NCBI GenBank assembly: GCA_900470775.1
Contig: UCBZ01000032.1
Span: forward strand, 1 to 64,000
Length of the DNA: 64,000 nt
Origin: Hyphomicrobiales bacterium
GTDB lineage: Bacteria > Pseudomonadota > Alphaproteobacteria > Rhizobiales > Beijerinckiaceae
Direction of reading: 5' to 3'
Shown one piece after another: positions 30,391 through 39,472 of the stretch. Position numbers and translations under genes: made by a program. A model generated the notes under the pieces. The model made no database searches, was not told where the DNA came from, and saw nothing but the letters and a program-made list of their open reading frames with translations. How positions within the stretch are numbered: position 1 is the stretch's first letter; every line of letters begins with the position of its first letter.

Positions 30391-31277
30391 CGCTCGCCCT
30401 TCAGCTTGGGATCGATGGCGTCGCGCAGGCCGTCGCCGAGGATGTTGAGAGCGAAGACGATGATCAGGATGGCGAGGCTTGGCGCCAGGACCAGCCAGTA
30501 GCTGTCGAGAATGTTCTCGAAGCCCTCGCGGATCATGCCGCCCCAGGTCGCGATCGGCGGTTTCACGCCGAGCCCGATGAAGGCGAGCGAAGCCTCGGTG
30601 CGGATTGCTGCGGCGAGCCAGAGCGAACCCATCACCAAAATCTCGGGGAAGATGTTGGGCAGGATGTGGCGGGCCATGATGCGCGCATCCGAGAAGGCGA
30701 GCGCCCTGCCGGCCTCGATGAAGTCGCGTTCCTTGACCGTGATCGTCGGCGCGCGGGCGATGCGGGCGAAGGAAGGGATCGAGGTCAGCGCAATCGCGAT
30801 GGTGATGTTCTCCATCGAGGGGCCGAGCATCGCGACCAGGATCAGCCCAAGGATGAGCGAGGGGAAGGCGAGCAGGATGTCCATCGCCTGCATCACCACG
30901 ACGTCGAATCTTCCGCCATACCAGCCGGCGAGAACGCCGATCAGCGAGCCGATCACCAGCGCGATCACCGTAGAGGCCACGCCGATGACGAGTGAGATGC
31001 GCGCGCCGTAGAGCAGCCGCGAGAGGATGTCGCGGCCGAAATAGTCGGTGCCGAGATAGTAGTTCTCATGCGGCGGTTGGAGCCGGGACAGGATGTCCTG
31101 TTCGAGCGGATCATGCGGGGCGATCAGCGGCGCGAAGGCGGCGGCAAGGATCACCGCGACCACGATCACAAGGCCTACCCAGGAGGTCTTGTTGGCGTTG
31201 AAGGCGCCGAGCGTGGCCGAGAGCCAGCGCATTCGCGGCGGGGAGGCCGGACCGGCGTCGTGGACGGAGGCGCTCAT
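30387..31277 (-). CDS. Dipeptide-type ABC transporter permease, DppC-like
   Basis: A 296-residue inner-membrane protein. It shows the DppC N-terminal segment with FAPLIAPHDPLEQD near 50 and the ATPase-contact loop RDFIEAGRALAFSDARIMARHILPN near 190. About six membrane segments are visible. It overlaps the DppB-like gene by 4 bp and the ATPase gene by 4 bp. Confidence 0.95.
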
Positions 31278-32212
31278 GACAGCTTAACCCTTGGGTCCGC
31301 GAGGGCATAGGTCAGGTCGGTCGCGATGTTCACCAGCACGACGATCAGCGTGTAGATCACCATCATGCCCTGCAGCATGGTGTAGTCGCGCTGGTTGAGC
31401 GCCCCGACGATGAGCTTGCCAAGGCCAGGCCGGTTGAAGACGATCTCCGTCAGCACGGAATTGCCGATCAGGATGCCGAGATAGAGCCCGACGATGGTGA
31501 TGATCGGGATCAGCGCGTTGCGCAGCGCATGCCGCCAGACCACCACGCGCCAGGGTACGCCCTTGGCGCGGGCGGAGCGGACATAATCCTCCTGCATCAC
31601 CTCCAGCATGGCCGAGCGGGCGACGCGGGTGATGTAGGCTGCCATGATCAGCCCGAGGTTGAGCGCCGGCAGCGCCATTGCCTGGAACCAGGCCGAGAGC
31701 GAACCCGAGCCCGCGCTGATCACCGGGAACCAGCGCAGCATGATCGCAAACAGGATCAGCAGGATGATCGCCGAGACGAAGGGCGGGAAGGACAGCCCGA
31801 GCAGCGAGGCGATGCGCGTCACATAGTCCGGCATACGGTTGCGGTTGATCGCGGCCCAGACGCCGAGCGGCACGCCGATGGCGATGCCGATCAGCATCGA
31901 GACGATCGTCAGCTCCAGCGTCCAGGGCAGGACGACGAGGATTTCCTGGATCACCGGGCGCCCTGTGACGAGCGAGACGCCCCAGTCGCCCCGGATCGCG
32001 CCCGTCAGGAAGGTCCAGTACTGCTCGATCAGCGGGGCATCGAGGCCCAGCCGCGTGCGCATCGCGGCGATCGCGTTGGCGTCGGCCTGATCGCCGAGGA
32101 TGACCTGCGCGGGGTCGCCCGGCACGATCCGCACGACGACGAAGACGAGAGTCAGCACGGCCCAGAGCGTGACGACCGCGAAGCCGAGCCGTTTGACGAG
32201 GAAGGCGCCCAT
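31274..32212 (-). CDS. Dipeptide-type ABC transporter permease, DppB-like
   Basis: A 312-residue inner-membrane protein. The N-terminus (LVFVVVRIVPGDPAQVILG) is diagnostic of DppB/OppB. The ATPase-contact loop DYVRSARAKGVPWRVVVWRHALRNALIP lies near residue 225. It forms the channel with the DppC-like protein. A terminator-like hairpin separates it from the binding-protein gene upstream. Confidence 0.95.
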   Translation of the reverse strand: MGAFLVKRLGFAVVTLWAVLTLVFVVVRIVPGDPAQVILGDQADANAIAAMRTRLGLDAPLIEQYWTFLTGAIRGDWGVSLVTGRPVIQEILVVLPWTLELTIVSMLIGIAIGVPLGVWAAINRNRMPDYVTRIASLLGLSFPPFVSAIILLILFAIMLRWFPVISAGSGSLSAWFQAMALPALNLGLIMAAYITRVARSAMLEVMQEDYVRSARAKGVPWRVVVWRHALRNALIPIITIVGLYLGILIGNSVLTEIVFNRPGLGKLIVGALNQRDYTMLQGMMVIYTLIVVLVNIATDLTYALADPRVKLS

Positions 32213-32235
32213 GATGCCGCCGAATGTCGGAGAAA

Positions 32236-32265
32236 AGGAGCGGCCGGTTGCGGCCGCTCCTAGGG
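32236..32265 (-). terminator. Intercistronic terminator after the binding-protein gene
   Basis: An 11-bp perfect stem (AGGAGCGGCCG and complement) with a four-base loop is followed on the minus strand by TTTT. It lies 7 bp past the stop of the binding-protein gene and before the permeases. It probably lets the binding protein be made in excess. Confidence 0.7.
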
Positions 32266-32267
32266 AA

Positions 32268-33821
32268 TCACTTCGTGAAGCGCGTCGTCTCCAGCACCGG
32301 TGGCCCGAGGTTCAGCGAAGCCCTCAGCTCGTAGCCGAGGTCGAGGCTGTCCTTGTAGGCCCAGAGCTGCATCATCTCGTTCACGGGAATGGCACAGACC
32401 TGCGCGATGATCTTCTGCTGGGCGGTCTTCCAGAGCTCGATCTGCTTGGCCTTGTCGGTCTCCGAGCGGGCGGCGTCGATCTCCGCATCGGCGACCTTGC
32501 AATGCGAGAAGTTGGTCACCGCCGTCGGCGTTTTTACGATCGAACGCGAGTGGAAGAACTGCGTCAGGTAGACATCAGCCACGGGGAAGCGCGCCGCCTG
32601 GAAATGCACGACCTGCGACAGATCCTGCCGGATCTGCTGGTGGAAGGTCGCGTGCTCGACCGGCTGGATCTCCAGCGTGATGCCCGCCCGCTTGAGCAGT
32701 GCCTGCGTTGCCTCGGTGAAGCTCAGCATCGAGGGCAGCGTCGTGTTGATCGTCTTGATCGTCACGCCGTTGGGAAAGCCTGCCTCTGCCAGCAGCGCCT
32801 TGGACTTGGCGAGATCGAAGGGCAGCAGCGGCGCCTTCTCGTCCGTGCCGAGATAGCCCGACGGTACGACTGATACGCTTGGGCGCGAGATGTTCTTGCC
32901 GCGGAACTGCCAGATCGCGTTGCGGTCGATCGCATGCGCGATCGCCTGCCGGACCTTGAGATTGTCGAGCGGCGGCTGGCTCGTGTTGAGATGCAGCACC
33001 GACATCTCCGCCGGCCCCATGGCCACGACCTTGACGCCGGGCAAGGCGTTCATGCGGTCGACCCAGGCCTGCTCCTGCCGGCCGAGCATCATGTCAAGCT
33101 CGCCCGCCTGGAACGCGAGGTCGCGCGAGGAATCGGACGGGATGAAGCGGTAGAGGATCTCCGTCAGCTTCGGCTTGCCGCGGAAATAGTTCGGGTTCGC
33201 GACGAGCTTGGCATATTGCTGCGGCACGTATTCGGAGAACATGAACGGGCCGGTACCGACAGGCTTCTTCGCGAAGCCGTCCTTGCCCAACTCCTCGGCG
33301 GCCTTCTTACAGACCATGTTGCCGCCGTGATAGTTCATCACGATGCCGAGCAGGCTCGGGATCGCCTGCTTCAGCGTAATCTTGACGGTGTATTTGTCGG
33401 GCGCCTCAACCTTGTCGAAGGCGGTGTAATCCGAGGAAAAGGCCGAGCTCTCCTTACTCGCCGCGCGGCTGAGCGAATAAACGGCGTCCTCCGAGGTGAA
33501 CTCGCCATAGCCGTGATGGCACTGCGCGCCCTGGCGCAGCTTGAAGGTCCATTCCTTGCCGTCGGGCGAGGAGGTCCAGCTCTCGGCGAGATCGGGTTCC
33601 ATGAATTCGGGCGAGAGCTCACCCGGCTTGATCCGCACGAGTCCGTTGAACATCCAGTTCAGCAGCGCCTTGCCAGGCGTGCCGGAATTCAGATGCGGAT
33701 CGAGCACGCCCGCATCCGAACTTTGCATGCCGACGGTCAGCACCGTCTTTTGCGCGAGCGCGGGCGTCGCCAGCAGCGTGCCCGCCAGCATGGCTGCGAG
33801 GATTGATCCGGTTCGTTTCAT
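32268..33821 (-). CDS. Peptide/opine-type ABC transporter substrate-binding protein
   Basis: A 517-residue family-5 solute-binding protein with a Sec signal (MKRTGSILAAMLAGTLLATPALAQ). The mature protein shows the family pattern LAESWTSSPDGKEWTFKLRQGAQ near residue 84 and VRQAIAHAIDRNAIW near 290. It delivers peptides or amino acid conjugates to the DppB/DppC-like permeases. It follows the SDR gene by about 120 bp in the operon running from RidA. Confidence 0.93.
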   Translation of the reverse strand: MKRTGSILAAMLAGTLLATPALAQKTVLTVGMQSSDAGVLDPHLNSGTPGKALLNWMFNGLVRIKPGELSPEFMEPDLAESWTSSPDGKEWTFKLRQGAQCHHGYGEFTSEDAVYSLSRAASKESSAFSSDYTAFDKVEAPDKYTVKITLKQAIPSLLGIVMNYHGGNMVCKKAAEELGKDGFAKKPVGTGPFMFSEYVPQQYAKLVANPNYFRGKPKLTEILYRFIPSDSSRDLAFQAGELDMMLGRQEQAWVDRMNALPGVKVVAMGPAEMSVLHLNTSQPPLDNLKVRQAIAHAIDRNAIWQFRGKNISRPSVSVVPSGYLGTDEKAPLLPFDLAKSKALLAEAGFPNGVTIKTINTTLPSMLSFTEATQALLKRAGITLEIQPVEHATFHQQIRQDLSQVVHFQAARFPVADVYLTQFFHSRSIVKTPTAVTNFSHCKVADAEIDAARSETDKAKQIELWKTAQQKIIAQVCAIPVNEMMQLWAYKDSLDLGYELRASLNLGPPVLETTRFTK

Positions 33822-33944
33822 TGCTGTTCCCCTGTGTTTTTCTTGGGTGTCGGCGATCCCGGCTTTGCGCCGGTGACGGCTGGATAGGGCAGCGACCCGT
33901 CCGGATCGCGAATTCCACCCTGTCCGTGATCTCTGAATCTCTGC

Positions 33945-34658
33945 CTAGAGCGTATCCTCCAGCCTGCAATTGACCAGCAATTCCGCGACCGAAGCATTGT
34001 TGGGCAGCGCGAGGACCGTGGCAACCAGCCGTGCCAGATCCTCCGGCTGCGTCATCGCTCCCGGCGTGAGCGCCGTGCTCGCCGCGGTCATGTCGGTCCG
34101 CACGAAGGAGGGGCAGAGCGCGGTCGCGCGCACGCCCTTGTCCCAGGCGATGCGCCGCGCGGCATGGTTCAGGGCGAGCATCGCGTGTTTCGCCATATTG
34201 TAGGCGACATAGTCGTTGCGCACGCGCTTGCCTGACATCGAGGCGACATTGACGATGCGGCCCGTGCCGCTCGCCTCCAGATGCGGCAGGGCGCAATGGA
34301 TCAGGTTGAGCGGGCCCTTGCAGTTCACCGCCCAGATCGCGTCGAGCTCAGCCTCGTCCGGCTTGCGCAAGGTCATGGCGCTGTGCATGCCGGCATTGTT
34401 GACGAGCCCGTCGATCCGGCCGAAGCGCGCCATCGCCGCATCCGTCCAGGTGCGGTGGCTCGTCCAGTCCTGCGCGTCGTAGCGCGCGACATGGACACGA
34501 CCCGACTCCCAGCCGGCGCTCATGGTCCTGAGCGAGTCGAGGTCGCGTCCGCCAAGGCTGAGGCAGTAGCCCTCCCCGTGCAGCGCCTCGGCAACCGCGC
34601 GGCCGATGCCGCGATTGGCGCCCGAGATCAGGATCACGCGTCCTATTGGGGCAAGCAT
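33945..34658 (-). CDS. SDR family oxidoreductase
   Basis: A 237-residue short-chain dehydrogenase. The cofactor motif is ISGANRGIGRAVA near 12, with NNAG at about 88 and catalytic Y and K in YVAYNMAKHA near 150. The gene follows the FAD oxidoreductase by 12 bp in the minus-strand operon that includes RidA and the peptide importer. The substrate is unknown; it may reduce a dicarbonyl or keto product made by the oxidoreductase. Confidence 0.88.
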   Translation of the reverse strand: MLAPIGRVILISGANRGIGRAVAEALHGEGYCLSLGGRDLDSLRTMSAGWESGRVHVARYDAQDWTSHRTWTDAAMARFGRIDGLVNNAGMHSAMTLRKPDEAELDAIWAVNCKGPLNLIHCALPHLEASGTGRIVNVASMSGKRVRNDYVAYNMAKHAMLALNHAARRIAWDKGVRATALCPSFVRTDMTAASTALTPGAMTQPEDLARLVATVLALPNNASVAELLVNCRLEDTL

Positions 34659-34670
34659 CAGCGATATCCC

Positions 34671-35828
34671 CTAGCCGTGCAGCGTCAGTGCGACGTCCGT
34701 CGCGGGTTCGCGTAAGAAGCGGTCCAGCCTGAACGGGGTGAGATCGAAGCGCGGCTGCCTTGCCAGCGCAAGATCGGCGAGGATTTCGCCGGTGACCGGA
34801 CCGATGCCGAAGCCATGGCCCGAGAACCCGGCCGCGACGATCAGGCCGTCGAGGCCGGTATGGGCATCGATCGCCGGCAGCGCATCGGGCGTGAGGTCGA
34901 TCAACCCGCCCCAGAGGCGCGCGATCCCGGCATCGGCGGCAGCCGGCAGCACCTGCGTAACCCGCTCGATCAAGACGGCGATGTCCGCCGCGCGCGGAGC
35001 CAGCGCGTCCATTGTCCAGGAGACCGGTTCATGCGGCCAGTCGCCGATGCCGGTGGTGACGCGCAGGCGGCCATCGACTTCCTGCCGGCCGGCGGCGTCG
35101 GCATTGGCGACCCCGAAGACCTGCTCGAACAGCGGCGGCAGCGGCACGCTCTGCATGACGCAGACGAGCTTGACCCGCAGCGGCAGATCGAGCCCCAGTG
35201 GCCGCAGCAGTTCTGGCGCATGGATGCCTGTCGCCAGGATGACCCGCCCGGCGGAAACGATCTCGCGATCTGATGTCTCGATGCCCGTGACTGTGTCGCC
35301 AGTTCGGGTCAGCGCCCGCACCCCGGTGCCCTCACGGATGGTCGCGCCATAACGCGCGGCGGCCGCAGCGAAGGCCCGCACCGTCGGGATAGGGTCGGCA
35401 TGGCCGTCGCCCGGGCAGAACGAGGCGGCGAGGATCGCCGGGCCGATGGCCGGCGCGATCGCCCTGATCGCCGCATTGTCCGGCAGATAGTCGATGGCGA
35501 GGCCGAGCTCTCGCTGCCGGACAACCAGCTCGCGGATGATCTCGACCTCGGCTTCCGTCCGCGCGAGGCGCAGATTGCCGCGCCGGCGATAGCCGGTCGT
35601 CGCGCCGAGCTCCTCGTCCAACCCGCCCCAGCGCTCGACCGCCGCCTTCGCCAGCGGCAGCTCCGCCGGGTCGCGCCCGGATTGCCTGACACCGCCCAAT
35701 GTCCAGCCGGACGCCATCGCCGCCAGGCTGCGGGCCTCGAACAATGTCACCGAATGCCCGGCGCGCGCGATCTCGTAGGCTGCGGCCGCGCCACTGATCC
35801 CGCCTCCGACGATGATAACGTCCGGCAT
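34671..35828 (-). CDS. FAD-dependent oxidoreductase (DAO family)
   Basis: A 385-residue amino-acid-oxidase-fold protein. The N-terminal dinucleotide site is VIIVGGGISGAAAAYEIARAG, with FEARSLAAMASGWTLGGVR near residue 32. The C-terminal region has the FAD-closing IVAAGFSGHGFGIGPVTGEILADL. This family includes glycine, sarcosine and fructosyl-amino acid oxidases, and opine dehydrogenase subunits. It lies between the RidA homologue and the SDR in one operon. Context suggests it oxidises the C-N bond of an imported amino-acid conjugate; this is inference. Confidence 0.88.
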   Translation of the reverse strand: MPDVIIVGGGISGAAAAYEIARAGHSVTLFEARSLAAMASGWTLGGVRQSGRDPAELPLAKAAVERWGGLDEELGATTGYRRRGNLRLARTEAEVEIIRELVVRQRELGLAIDYLPDNAAIRAIAPAIGPAILAASFCPGDGHADPIPTVRAFAAAAARYGATIREGTGVRALTRTGDTVTGIETSDREIVSAGRVILATGIHAPELLRPLGLDLPLRVKLVCVMQSVPLPPLFEQVFGVANADAAGRQEVDGRLRVTTGIGDWPHEPVSWTMDALAPRAADIAVLIERVTQVLPAAADAGIARLWGGLIDLTPDALPAIDAHTGLDGLIVAAGFSGHGFGIGPVTGEILADLALARQPRFDLTPFRLDRFLREPATDVALTLHG

Positions 35829-35838
35829 GTCGACAGGC

Positions 35839-36273
35839 TCAGGACAGGTCGACGCTGATGCGCTTTTCGACCTCGGCCGGCCGGCGACGCCGATACGCGG
35901 TGACCTCGAACTCGACTTTGAGCTCGGGCTGGCCGAGCGGCGTGCAGGTCGTGGTGTTGGCGGGGTCGATGCCGCGGAACTTGCGTCCGACGACCTCGCC
36001 GACCGCCGCCATATCGGCGATGTCCGGGACGAAGACCTTGATCGCGACGACGTCCTTCAACGAGGCATCGACGGCGGCGAGCGCGCCCTCGATATTGCTG
36101 AAGGCCTGCTCGGCCTGGCCCCTGGCGTCGCTGGCGATGGCGCGGGTCTTGTAGTTGCGCCCGGCCGTGTTGGAGACAAAAATCATGTCGCCGGCGACCA
36201 CCAGCCGCGAATAGCTGTTCAGATCCTCGTACTTGCTCCCGGATTTGACTTTGATGATCTCGCTCACGGGCAT
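35839..36273 (-). CDS. RidA/YjgF-family protein
   Basis: A 144-residue Rid-type protein, probably a trimer, with DLNSYSRLVVAGDMIFVSNTAG near 17 and QAEQAFSNIEGALAAVDASLKDVV near 53. RidA deaminates reactive enamines/imines from amino acid oxidation. The catalytic arginine of RidA, just before the KIEIE-like strand, seems to be replaced here (segment TPLGQPELKVEFE), so this may be a Rid subfamily without imine deaminase activity. It heads the minus-strand operon, with an operator 81 bp upstream. Confidence 0.85.
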   Translation of the reverse strand: MPVSEIIKVKSGSKYEDLNSYSRLVVAGDMIFVSNTAGRNYKTRAIASDARGQAEQAFSNIEGALAAVDASLKDVVAIKVFVPDIADMAAVGEVVGRKFRGIDPANTTTCTPLGQPELKVEFEVTAYRRRRPAEVEKRISVDLS

Positions 36274-36353
36274 CTCCTCCAGGCATGTTCAGCGGAGCAC
36301 GGCAGTTTTCGCCGCGCGTCGGCGATCGGCTTGCCCACTCGGCGTCAGCAAGA

Positions 36354-36367
36354 TTGGTATATACCAC
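36354..36367. promoter_or_regulatory. GntR/HutC-type operator, RidA-importer operon
   Basis: TTGGTATATACCAC is a near-perfect TTGGT-N4-ACCAA dyad with one change at the end. It lies 81 bp upstream of the RidA start at 36273, at the promoter of the minus-strand operon. Confidence 0.7.
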
Positions 36368-36488
36368 TCAAGCCGATCAATGCTGTCAAGGATGCCGCCG
36401 AAAGGGCGCGTAGAAACCGCGGAAGACCCGACACGCCGCTCACGCTCAAGAAGACGCGCCCCATCCCAGGTGAAGACGCGATTGACGT

Positions 36489-36502
36489 TTGGTATACACC
36501 AA
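36489..36502. promoter_or_regulatory. GntR/HutC-type operator, binding-protein gene
   Basis: TTGGTATACACCAA is a perfect TTGGT-N4-ACCAA dyad, 38 bp before the start at 36540. It is the exact reverse complement of the operator at 40369. Confidence 0.75.
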
Positions 36503-36539
36503 TCCATGCTGCCTCAGGCCGATTAAAAGGGGATCTCCG

Positions 36540-38066
36540 ATGACGATGATTTCGCGCCGTGCCCTTGTCGCTGCCGGAGCCAGCCTTCCCCTGGTTACGG
36601 CCTCCACCTTCTCCCAGACACTCGCGAGAAAGGTCCTGCGCTTCGGCCTGTCGAGTTTTCCGCCGAGCCTGCAGCCCTGGGTCCATACCGGCACCGCCGC
36701 GCTCACCGTGAAGCTCCTGATCTTCCGCGGCCTTACTGGCTTCGACGAAAAGGGCGAGGTTCGGCCCGAGCTCGCGGAATCCTGGACGCAGGACGGCGAG
36801 ACGGCCTGGGTCTTCAAGCTGCGGCAGGCGAGCTTCCATAACGGCAAGTCGGTGACGGCCGACGATGTGAAATGGACGCTGGAGCAGATCGCCGCGCCGA
36901 ATTCCGCTGCCTTCCTGAAAGCCGAATTCGGCGGCATCGAAAAAATCGAGACGCCCGATCCCCGCACCGTGCGCATCGTCATGAAGCAGCCGACCGTGAC
37001 CCTGCCGATCTGGCTCGCCAGCCCGCACGCGCCGATCATCGCCAAGGACTCGATCGAAGGGCGCGGCCTCGGCGTCGGCGCCGGCCCCTTCACCGTCAAG
37101 GATCAGGAGCGCGGCGTCTCGATCGAGGTTGCGGCCTTCGACAAATACTACAAGCCCGGCCTGCCCAGGCTCGCCGGCATCAAGCTCACCGCCTATGCCG
37201 ATGAAAACCTGCGTGTCGCCGCGCTCCAGGCCGGCGATGTCGATCTGATCGAATATGTGCCCTGGCAGTCCATGGCTGCGATCGAGAAGGATCCGCGCCT
37301 CAAGCTCGACGCCGCCAACGGCCCGTTCATGGGACTGAACTTCAATGGCACCAGCGGGCCGTTCAAGGATCCGCGCCTGCGTCAGGCGGTCGGTTTCGCC
37401 ATCCGGCGCGAGGACATCGTCCAGGCCGCCTTCTTCGGGCGCGGCACGCCACTCCAGGGCATCCCGATCCCCGATACCAGCCCCTATTACGATGCCGGAC
37501 GCGCGAAATTCTGGAGCTATGATCCCGACAGGGCCAGGCAGCTGATGGCGGAAGCCGGCGTGGCGAAGGGTTTTTCCTGCACGCTGCTGTCGACGGCGCA
37601 ATACGGCATGCACAAATCGACCGCCGAGGTGGTGCAGGCCCATCTCGGCGAGATCGGCATCGACGTGAAGCTCAACCTGCCGGACTGGGCCTCGCGCGTC
37701 GATCTCGGCGGCAAGGGGCGCTACGAATTCTGCGTCCAGGGCACGACGGCCGACAATAACGATCCGGACGGGCTCGCACCGCTGCTTGACGGTGAGTTGC
37801 CCCCGAACATCTCGCGCAGTTTTGGCCTGCCGACGCCGGAGCTCCACGCGCTCTTCGCCAAGGGGCGCGCCGAGTTCGACATCGCCAGGCGCAAGGCCAT
37901 CTATGCCGAGCTCGAGAAGCTCGCTCTGGAGCAGGCGACGCTCGTCGGCCTCGCCTGGCGCTCCCAGGGCTATGGCATGGTCAAGGGCGTGACGGGCTTC
38001 AAGGCTCTGCCGGGTGGCACGAATTTCTTCTCGGCCTATTCGCTGGAAGAAACCTCGCTGGCTTGA
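36540..38066 (+). CDS. Second peptide/opine-type substrate-binding protein
   Basis: A 508-residue family-5 solute-binding protein with a twin-arginine-like signal (MTMISRRALVAAGASLPLVTA). It shows the family pattern LAESWTQDGETAWVFKLRQA near 80 and RLRQAVGFAIRREDIVQAAFFG near 280. ATG 36540 follows AAGGGGATCTCC; an earlier frame start at 36489 would overlap the operator. It is transcribed divergently from the RidA-importer operon and probably uses the same permeases, giving the system two binding specificities. It ends 14 bp from a convergent gene. Confidence 0.92.
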   Translation: MTMISRRALVAAGASLPLVTASTFSQTLARKVLRFGLSSFPPSLQPWVHTGTAALTVKLLIFRGLTGFDEKGEVRPELAESWTQDGETAWVFKLRQASFHNGKSVTADDVKWTLEQIAAPNSAAFLKAEFGGIEKIETPDPRTVRIVMKQPTVTLPIWLASPHAPIIAKDSIEGRGLGVGAGPFTVKDQERGVSIEVAAFDKYYKPGLPRLAGIKLTAYADENLRVAALQAGDVDLIEYVPWQSMAAIEKDPRLKLDAANGPFMGLNFNGTSGPFKDPRLRQAVGFAIRREDIVQAAFFGRGTPLQGIPIPDTSPYYDAGRAKFWSYDPDRARQLMAEAGVAKGFSCTLLSTAQYGMHKSTAEVVQAHLGEIGIDVKLNLPDWASRVDLGGKGRYEFCVQGTTADNNDPDGLAPLLDGELPPNISRSFGLPTPELHALFAKGRAEFDIARRKAIYAELEKLALEQATLVGLAWRSQGYGMVKGVTGFKALPGGTNFFSAYSLEETSLA

Positions 38067-38079
38067 CCTGGGATGATGG

Positions 38080-39402
38080 TCATTCCGCGCGCGTGGTGCG
38101 TTCCAGCCGGGCGAAGCGCTCGAGCCGAAAGGGCCTGGCGTCGATCAGCGGCCTCGCGCCCCTGACGAGGTCAGCAATCAGCCTGGCGGCGCCCGGGCCG
38201 ATACCGAAGCCGTGGCCCGAGAAGCCACTGGCGATGAAGAAGCCCGGCAGGCGCGGCACCTCGCCTATCACGGGCACCGCATCGGGCATCGCATCGACGA
38301 AGCCGCCCCAGGCCTGCGCGATCTTCAGGCCCGCGAAAGCCGGGAAGGCTTTGATCAGATTGGCCTGACCTTCGTTCAGGATATTACTGGCTGGCGCCGG
38401 ATCGAGCACGCGCATGCGCTCGAAAGGCGTCACCTCGTCGAGAGCCCAGCGCCGCGGCGTCCGCGCCTCCTCGAGGAAGCGCGCCCCGAGATGCAACCTG
38501 AGCTCGTGCCGCTGCTTCACCAGCGACGGCAGGAAATCACCGAACAGGCGGAACGAGTCGGGCACGATCTCAGCGGTGCTCGCGCCACGATGGGCGATGG
38601 TGTAGCCGCCGTCCTGGCGCTTGCGGAAGGCGAAGTCCGAGCCGCCGACGGCATAGGGCGGCGGGCCGTCGAGCGGCTCGGTGCGCAGGACCGAGCCGAG
38701 TACCTTGAGCTGCGGAAAGTCGATGCCGAGATTGCCGAGGAACAGCCGCGACCAGGCTCCACCCGCCAGCACGACCTGCGAGCAGGCGATCGTGCCGCGT
38801 TCCGTCACCACGGCGCTGACCCGGCCGGCCGTGGTCTCGATGCCGCGCACCGCGCAGCGCGTCAGAACGGTGCCGCCGTGCCGGCGCAGCGCACGCGCCA
38901 TCGCCGGCACAGCCTTTTGCGGCTCCGCCCGCGCATCGCTCGGCGTGAACAGGGCTCCCGCGAAGGCGCGCTTGCAGCCAGGCAGCACGCCTTCGATCTC
39001 GCGCGAGTTCAGCAGCCGCGAATCAAGCTGGTACTGCCTGGCATGGTCGAGCCAGGCCTCATGCTCGGCGAGCTTGGCCGGCGTGTCGGCGACATAAACG
39101 ATGCCGGAGCGCGTGAAGCCGGTATCGCCCCCGACCAGCTTGTCCATCTCGGACCAGAGCCGCATGCTTTCCAGCCCGAGCGGAATCTCGCTGGGATCGC
39201 GGCCCATGATCCGGACCCAGCCCCAATTGCGGCCGGACTGCTCGTGGCCGACCTCGCCTTTCTCGCAGACCGTGACCGAGATGCCCTCCTTCGCCAGGAA
39301 GAGCCCGGTCATGATGCCGATGATGCCGCCGCCGATGACGATGACGTCGCTCCTCTTCGGCAGGCTTGCGTCGGGATCGATCGTCTCGATGGTGATGCCC
39401 AT
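38080..39402 (-). CDS. FAD-dependent oxidoreductase (DAO family), second
   Basis: A 440-residue DAO-fold enzyme. The dinucleotide site is VIVIGGGIIGIMTGLFLAKEG near residue 20, followed by EQSGRNWGWVRIMGRDP near 55, a pattern typical of sarcosine/amadoriase-like and gamma-glutamylputrescine oxidase-like proteins. The C-terminal FFIASGFSGHGFGIGPGAARLI closes the FAD site. ATG 39402 follows GGGAGCG. It lies downstream of the GntR regulator on the same strand. It is only distantly related to the oxidoreductase at 34671. Confidence 0.88.
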   Translation of the reverse strand: MGITIETIDPDASLPKRSDVIVIGGGIIGIMTGLFLAKEGISVTVCEKGEVGHEQSGRNWGWVRIMGRDPSEIPLGLESMRLWSEMDKLVGGDTGFTRSGIVYVADTPAKLAEHEAWLDHARQYQLDSRLLNSREIEGVLPGCKRAFAGALFTPSDARAEPQKAVPAMARALRRHGGTVLTRCAVRGIETTAGRVSAVVTERGTIACSQVVLAGGAWSRLFLGNLGIDFPQLKVLGSVLRTEPLDGPPPYAVGGSDFAFRKRQDGGYTIAHRGASTAEIVPDSFRLFGDFLPSLVKQRHELRLHLGARFLEEARTPRRWALDEVTPFERMRVLDPAPASNILNEGQANLIKAFPAFAGLKIAQAWGGFVDAMPDAVPVIGEVPRLPGFFIASGFSGHGFGIGPGAARLIADLVRGARPLIDARPFRLERFARLERTTRAE

Positions 39403-39472
39403 CACATGCGCTCCCGGACCGGAGACGAGAGCCCGGCCCTGGGCCGGAAGCGAAAGGCAGGCAGCGGCATGA

